Of a DNA stretch of 8,936 bases, positions 7,357 through 8,936 are shown piece after piece; position 1 is the first letter of the stretch; each line of letters starts with the position of its first letter. The DNA comes from JABFRZ01 sp036376275 (GTDB lineage Bacteria; Planctomycetota; UBA1135; GCA-002686595): positions 1 to 8,936 of the forward strand of contig DASVAP010000363.1 in NCBI GenBank assembly GCA_036376275.1, in the 5' to 3' direction. Both the position numbers and the translations under genes were made by a program. The notes below the pieces were generated by a model. That model was not told the origin of the DNA. It did no database searches and was given only the letters and a program-made list of their open reading frames with translations.

Positions 7357-8936
7357 ATGTCGCAACTTCCGTTTGGGCGGGGACTTCGTGTCGCCGCCCT
7401 GGCTGCCACCCTGTGTTTCACGGGCGCGCTCGCAAGCGCCCAGGTCACCGGTGGGCCGCGGGCGAACCGCAGGGTCGCGCCCAGCCTGACCACGAACCTT
7501 CCCAACCATCCGCCCGGCACCCAGGCGATCCTGGCCGGCGCCGGCTACCTGCCCAACGAGCGGGTCGGCCTGCACATCCTCCGCGCCGACGGCACGCTGC
7601 CCCAGGGCGAGGGCTTCGATCCCTGGACGGTGTGGGCCAACGACTCGGGCGCCTTCGTGACGTCCTGGCTGGTGAGCTCGAGCGAGGTCGGCACGAGCCT
7701 GCTGGCGACCGCCCACGGCCTGTCCTCCGGCAAGGGCTCGAGCACGAACTTCAGCAACAACCACGACTGCGGCACGGGCGTGGTCGTCTCGGTCACGCCG
7801 GTGGGGGGCGCCTGCTCGGCCTTCACGCCGGCCGTCGGCAACGGCCCCGACAATTACGAGGTCCAGGAGGGCGCCAGCTACATCATGACGATCGCCGGGG
7901 TCACCGAGTGCACCGGCGACACGATCACGGTCTTCGTGCAGAGCTCCACCAGCGGCAACTTCTGCTTCAACGCCGTGGGCGGGAGCGGGACCTACTCGGG
8001 CATGTTCACCATGCCGAGCCCGGCCTGCAACACGATGCCGGTCAGCTACAAGTGCGGGGCCAACGCCACCTGCAACCACCCCGGCTCGCTGGCCGCCTCG
8101 GGTCCCAACTCCGGCTGCGGCGGCGTGCACCTGCGCACCTCGACCTTCGACGGTAGCTGCAACTGGACCGGCGTGGACGAGGACTGCGAGCCGCCGCCGG
8201 CGACGGGCGCCTGCTGCCTGACCGACTTCACGTGCGTCGAGGTCACCGCGGACGAGTGCGAGATGCTGGGCGGGATCTACCAGGGCGACGACACCGCCTG
8301 CGCCACCTCCAGCTGCGGCCCGCCGGCCGAGGGGGCTTGCTGCCTGGCCGACGGCACGTGCGTCGAGGCCACCGCGGCAGACTGCGCGACGATGGGCGGG
8401 AGCTACCAGGGCGATGGCACCATGTGCGCCACGACCACCTGCCCTCCGCCGCCGGCGACGGGCGCCTGCTGCCTGCCCGGCGACACCTGCGTCGAGGTCA
8501 CCGAGGCCGAGTGCATGAGCATCGGCGGGAGCTACTTCGGCGACGGGTCGATGTGCAACACCGATCCGTGCGGGTTCATTCCGGTGGGCGCCTGCTGCCT
8601 GCCTGACATGACCTGCGTGCAGGCCACTCCGGACGACTGCGCCGCCCTCGGCGGAACCTATGAAGGGGACGGCACGTCGTGCGACAGCGTCAGCTGCGTC
8701 GAGTGCTTCATGCTCACGTTCGACAACGACGACGACGGCAACCCCATGCCGCACGGCGCCAAGGTCGACGCGGAGTTCGACTGCAACGGGTCGAGCTACC
8801 CGATCGCGATCACGGGCAGCGCGAATCCCTCGCTCGCCAACACGGCCGCGATCCTGGATTCCACCAACGGCCCGGCGACGCAGGATCCCGACCTCCTGGT
8901 GAGCAGGGGCAACATCCTGATCCTGCAGCACGACGG
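7357..8936 (+). CDS. Secreted multidomain cysteine-rich repeat protein (partial, runs off the right edge)
   Basis: The reading frame stays open for 526 codons to the window end. Residues 1-28 form a Sec signal peptide: RGLR, then a hydrophobic core, then cleavage after ASA with Q29 as the first mature residue. Residues about 45-128 look like an extracellular Ig-like module (GAGYLPNERVGLHIL, PWTVWANDSGAFVTSW). Residues about 136-280 hold ten cysteines in a beta-rich segment. Residues 284-447 are four tandem repeats of about 42 residues starting GACCL, each with six cysteines at identical spacing. From about 450 a further domain begins (LTFDNDDDGN, then DPDLLVSRGNILIL), whose acidic loop might bind calcium. 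Similar modular exoproteins occur, from general knowledge, in Planctomycetota and some other environmental bacteria. The role is unknown; a cell-surface, adhesive or matrix protein is plausible. No catalytic motif or anchor is seen in the visible part. Confidence 0.85.
   Translation, partial: MSQLPFGRGLRVAALAATLCFTGALASAQVTGGPRANRRVAPSLTTNLPNHPPGTQAILAGAGYLPNERVGLHILRADGTLPQGEGFDPWTVWANDSGAFVTSWLVSSSEVGTSLLATAHGLSSGKGSSTNFSNNHDCGTGVVVSVTPVGGACSAFTPAVGNGPDNYEVQEGASYIMTIAGVTECTGDTITVFVQSSTSGNFCFNAVGGSGTYSGMFTMPSPACNTMPVSYKCGANATCNHPGSLAASGPNSGCGGVHLRTSTFDGSCNWTGVDEDCEPPPATGACCLTDFTCVEVTADECEMLGGIYQGDDTACATSSCGPPAEGACCLADGTCVEATAADCATMGGSYQGDGTMCATTTCPPPPATGACCLPGDTCVEVTEAECMSIGGSYFGDGSMCNTDPCGFIPVGACCLPDMTCVQATPDDCAALGGTYEGDGTSCDSVSCVECFMLTFDNDDDGNPMPHGAKVDAEFDCNGSSYPIAITGSANPSLANTAAILDSTNGPATQDPDLLVSRGNILILQHD
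8206..8697 (+). repeat. Four tandem copies of a six-cysteine repeat within the secreted protein
   Basis: Copies start at 8206, 8332, 8461 and 8587, 126 to 129 bases apart. Each encodes GACCL, then TCV, an acidic-residue-plus-C motif, GGxYxGD (GGIYQGD in copy 1) and two more cysteines. The spacing CC-x5-C-x7-C-x13-C-x4-C is identical in all four, while the residues between vary. Short Pro-rich linkers (CEPPPAT, CGPPAE, CPPPPAT, CGFIPV) precede the copies. Six cysteines could make three disulphides per unit after export. The DNA copies have diverged, though the GGCGCCTGCTGCCTG start is exact in copies 1, 3 and 4. Confidence 0.92.

Noticed and set aside
8206..8697. The regular spacing of about 126 bases, considered as a CRISPR or other DNA-level repeat array.
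   Set aside because: The repeats are in frame and conserved as protein with divergent DNA; they are coding tandem domains, without identical short repeats and unique spacers.

Overview
The window is a very GC-rich stretch of bacterial chromosome, with G or C at nearly every third codon position. It carries a conserved housekeeping cluster followed by the start of a large secreted protein. Several traits suggest Planctomycetota or another environmental Gram-negative phylum with a similar gene repertoire: a DksA-like zinc-finger gene next to lspA, a class 1B dihydroorotate dehydrogenase, a SecA with a zinc-binding tail, and a secreted protein built of GACCL-type cysteine repeats. This placement is inference from gene content and protein style. 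No rRNA or other phylogenetic marker was compared.

Layout: (1) Bases 1-215 fold back on themselves as a nested, imperfect inverted repeat with no coding content. (2) A XerC/XerD-type tyrosine recombinase lies on the minus strand (262-1203). (3) A 164-base divergent intergenic region holds a good sigma70-type promoter (TTGAGG, 17 bases, TATACT) facing right. (4) Five plus-strand genes follow with short gaps: a TraR/DksA-family regulator, lspA (signal peptidase II), pyrD (dihydroorotate dehydrogenase, class 1B), a response regulator with an unrecognised N-terminal domain, and secA. A 46-base hairpin sits in the 72-base gap before secA. (5) After a 197-base spacer, a secreted multidomain protein with four tandem six-cysteine repeats starts at 7357 and runs off the right edge of the window.

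The plus-strand genes could form one transcription unit from the promoter at 1299-1327 through secA, with short gaps of 49, 52, 6 and 72 bases. LspA and SecA both serve protein export: SecA drives preproteins through SecYEG, and LspA trims lipoprotein signal peptides afterwards. PyrD supplies pyrimidines and the DksA-like protein may tune transcription. The downstream secreted protein carries a signal peptide and would be a client of the Sec system, but its spacer and strong Shine-Dalgarno sequence suggest its own transcription unit.

No CRISPR array, tRNA, rRNA, insertion sequence or recognisable defence system was found. The least explained items are the 215-base foldback, the N-terminal half of the response regulator, the hairpin in front of secA and the cysteine-repeat protein.
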